DNA from: Pseudomonadota bacterium
GTDB lineage: Bacteria; Pseudomonadota; Alphaproteobacteria; Rhizobiales; Xanthobacteraceae
DNA: 6,495 nucleotides
Direction: 5' to 3'
Assembly: GCA_023449855.1 (NCBI GenBank)
Contig: JAEXHR010000228.1
Location: 1 to 6,495 of the forward strand
The notes below the pieces were generated by a model that had not been told where the DNA came from, did no database searches, and saw nothing but the letters and a program-made list of their open reading frames with translations. Of the stretch, positions 5,330 through 6,495 are shown one piece after another (the stretch's first letter is position 1; each line of letters begins with the position of its first letter). A program made the translations under genes and the position numbers.

Positions 5330-6495
5330 TCATTTCTTCAGTAGTGGACAGGTGCTTTTCTCAAGCGGCGTGAACGCCTGATCCGCGGGGATCGTCGCCA
5401 CCAGCTTGTAGTAATCCCACGGCCCCTTGGATTCTTCGGGCTTCTTGACCTCGAACAGATAGGCGGGATGCAGTTTGCGCCCGTTGGGCTGGATCGTTCC
5501 CTTCCCGAAAATGATGTCGTCGGTCGGCATGGACTTCATCTTCTCGACGATCTTGATGCCGTCATGCGAATTGCCGCCCACGGCGTCGAGCGTCTTGAAG
5601 TAATGGATCAGCGACGAATAGACGCCGGCATGCACGGTGGTCGGCATGCTCTTGTTCTTCATCCGCTCCTGGAAGCGCTTGGAGAAGCCGCGGGTGCCGT
5701 CGTTGAGATCCCAGTAGAAGGTCTCGGTCAGGTTCAGGCCGTTGGCGACCGGCAGGCCGAGCGCGTGAACGTCCGAGATGAACATCAGGAGGCCGGCGAG
5801 CTTCTGGCCGCCCTTGACGATGCCGAATTCGGACGCCTGCTTGATCGAATTGATGGTGTCGCCGCCGGCATTGGCGAGGCCGATGACCTTGGCCTTCGAG
5901 GTCTGCGCCTGCAGTAGGAAGGACGAGAAGTCCGGCGTGTTGAGCGGCGGACGCACGCTACCCACCACCTTGCCGCCGACGGCGGTGACGGCCGCCGTGG
6001 TGTCACGCTCCAGCGCCGTGCCGAAGGCGTAGTCAGCGGTGAGGAAGAACCAGGTGTCGCCACCCGCCTTGGTCAGCGCGGTGCCGGTGCCGTTGGCGAG
6101 TTGATAGGTGTCGTAGGCCCAGTGGATCGTGTTCGGCGAGCACTGCGCGTTGGAGAGATCCGACGTACCCGAACCGGAATTCAGGAACACGCCGTTCTTC
6201 TCCTTGACCACGTTGCTGACGGCGAGACCGACCGACGAGGTCGGCACGTCGACGATCACGTCGACCTTGTCGCGATCGAACCACTGGCGCGAGATATTGA
6301 CGCCGATGTCGGGCTTGTTCTGGTGATCGCCGACCAGGACCTCGAGCTTCCAGCCCTTGGCGGTAAGGCCGGAATCCTCGATCGCCATCTGAGCGGCCAG
6401 CACCGAGCCCTGCCCGGTGATGTCGGCATAAAGACCGGACTGATCGTTCAATACGCCGATCTTGGCCGTCTTGTCCTGCGCCGATGCCAGAGAAC
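5330..6495 (-). CDS. Periplasmic substrate-binding protein of a HAAT-family ABC transporter (copy 2, 5' end cut by right edge)
   Basis: The reading frame is open to the right edge of the window, and 387 residues plus the stop are visible. The first visible residues, SLASA then QDKTAKIGVLND, are the end of a Sec signal peptide and the start of the mature protein. By comparison with copy 1, roughly 19 residues of signal peptide are missing. The TTG at 6449-6451 that begins the longest in-window start-to-stop frame is an internal Leu, not the real start. The fold landmarks match copy 1: NDQSGLYADITGQGS, TADYAFGTALERD, HPAYLFEVKKP and a C-terminal KSTCPLLKK. The copies align across the whole mature protein with a single one-residue insertion (KGGQK here, KSQK in copy 1). 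The gene is 41 bases upstream of copy 1 in the same operon. The ligand is unknown; changes in the first-lobe loops suggest it may differ from that of copy 1. Confidence 0.92.
   Translation of the reverse strand, partial: SLASAQDKTAKIGVLNDQSGLYADITGQGSVLAAQMAIEDSGLTAKGWKLEVLVGDHQNKPDIGVNISRQWFDRDKVDVIVDVPTSSVGLAVSNVVKEKNGVFLNSGSGTSDLSNAQCSPNTIHWAYDTYQLANGTGTALTKAGGDTWFFLTADYAFGTALERDTTAAVTAVGGKVVGSVRPPLNTPDFSSFLLQAQTSKAKVIGLANAGGDTINSIKQASEFGIVKGGQKLAGLLMFISDVHALGLPVANGLNLTETFYWDLNDGTRGFSKRFQERMKNKSMPTTVHAGVYSSLIHYFKTLDAVGGNSHDGIKIVEKMKSMPTDDIIFGKGTIQPNGRKLHPAYLFEVKKPEESKGPWDYYKLVATIPADQAFTPLEKSTCPLLKK

Larger units (their letters stand above)
4071..6495 (-). repeat. Tandem duplication of the binding-protein gene
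   Basis: The two binding-protein genes form a direct repeat with an offset of 1259 bases at the 3' ends and 1262 bases upstream of the one-codon indel. Protein identity is about 75% by hand count (about 95 differences in 381 aligned positions). At DNA level the longest identical block I noticed is 39 bases (4593-4631 and 5855-5893). The copies end with different stop codons (TAA for copy 1, TGA for copy 2), so the duplication is not recent. Confidence 0.85.

Noticed and set aside
3870..5381. Long plus-strand open frame (503 codons) opposite the livH and binding-protein genes
   Set aside because: It is antisense to well-supported genes, runs across gene boundaries, and has a composition rich in Arg, Glu, Asp and Gly that is typical of GC-rich shadow frames. 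It shows no recognisable domain.

Overview
The window is GC-rich DNA whose gene content and codon use suggest an alphaproteobacterium, probably from the Bradyrhizobium/Rhodopseudomonas group. That placement is an inference from style, not from a marker gene. Everything is on the minus strand except one metal-transporter gene near the left end. No tRNA, rRNA, CRISPR array, transposase or phage gene was seen, and no gene-free stretch is longer than about 125 bases.

Region 1 (1-891) is a metal-response pair. The first 22 codons of a MerR-family regulator run off the left edge on the minus strand. A cation diffusion facilitator (CDF) exporter points the other way on the plus strand. Between them is a textbook MerR-type promoter, with -35 and -10 boxes 19 bp apart and a dyad filling the spacer. 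This promoter also shows that the exporter starts at 127 and not at an upstream in-frame ATG. The exporter has a Cys-rich N-terminal tail, a Cys in place of the usual His in its TM5 metal site, and almost no C-terminal domain.

Region 2 (913-1556) is a two-gene toxin-antitoxin module of the MNT/HEPN (type VII) class. mntA (nucleotidyltransferase antitoxin) overlaps hepT (HEPN RNase toxin) by one base. The toxin has Gly where the family motif normally has Arg.

Region 3 (1646-2008) is a small DUF454/YbaN-like inner-membrane protein. It follows a strong intrinsic terminator (2050-2073) that closes the operon to its right.

Region 4 (2102-6495) is a branched-chain-amino-acid-type (HAAT family) ABC transporter operon read right to left: substrate-binding protein 2 (5' end cut by the right edge), substrate-binding protein 1, permease LivH, permease LivM, terminator. 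The two binding proteins are tandem paralogues, about 75% identical by hand alignment, and would deliver ligand to one LivH-LivM channel. The livG/livF ATPases are absent and are either upstream of the window or elsewhere. Two intercistronic hairpins, one after each binding-protein gene, pair fully only in the minus-strand RNA because their imperfect pairs are U-G wobbles. They are good candidates for elements that raise binding-protein mRNA relative to permease mRNA.

No wholly new system is evident. The points most worth a second look are the altered metal site of the exporter, the altered HepT motif and the paired intercistronic hairpins.
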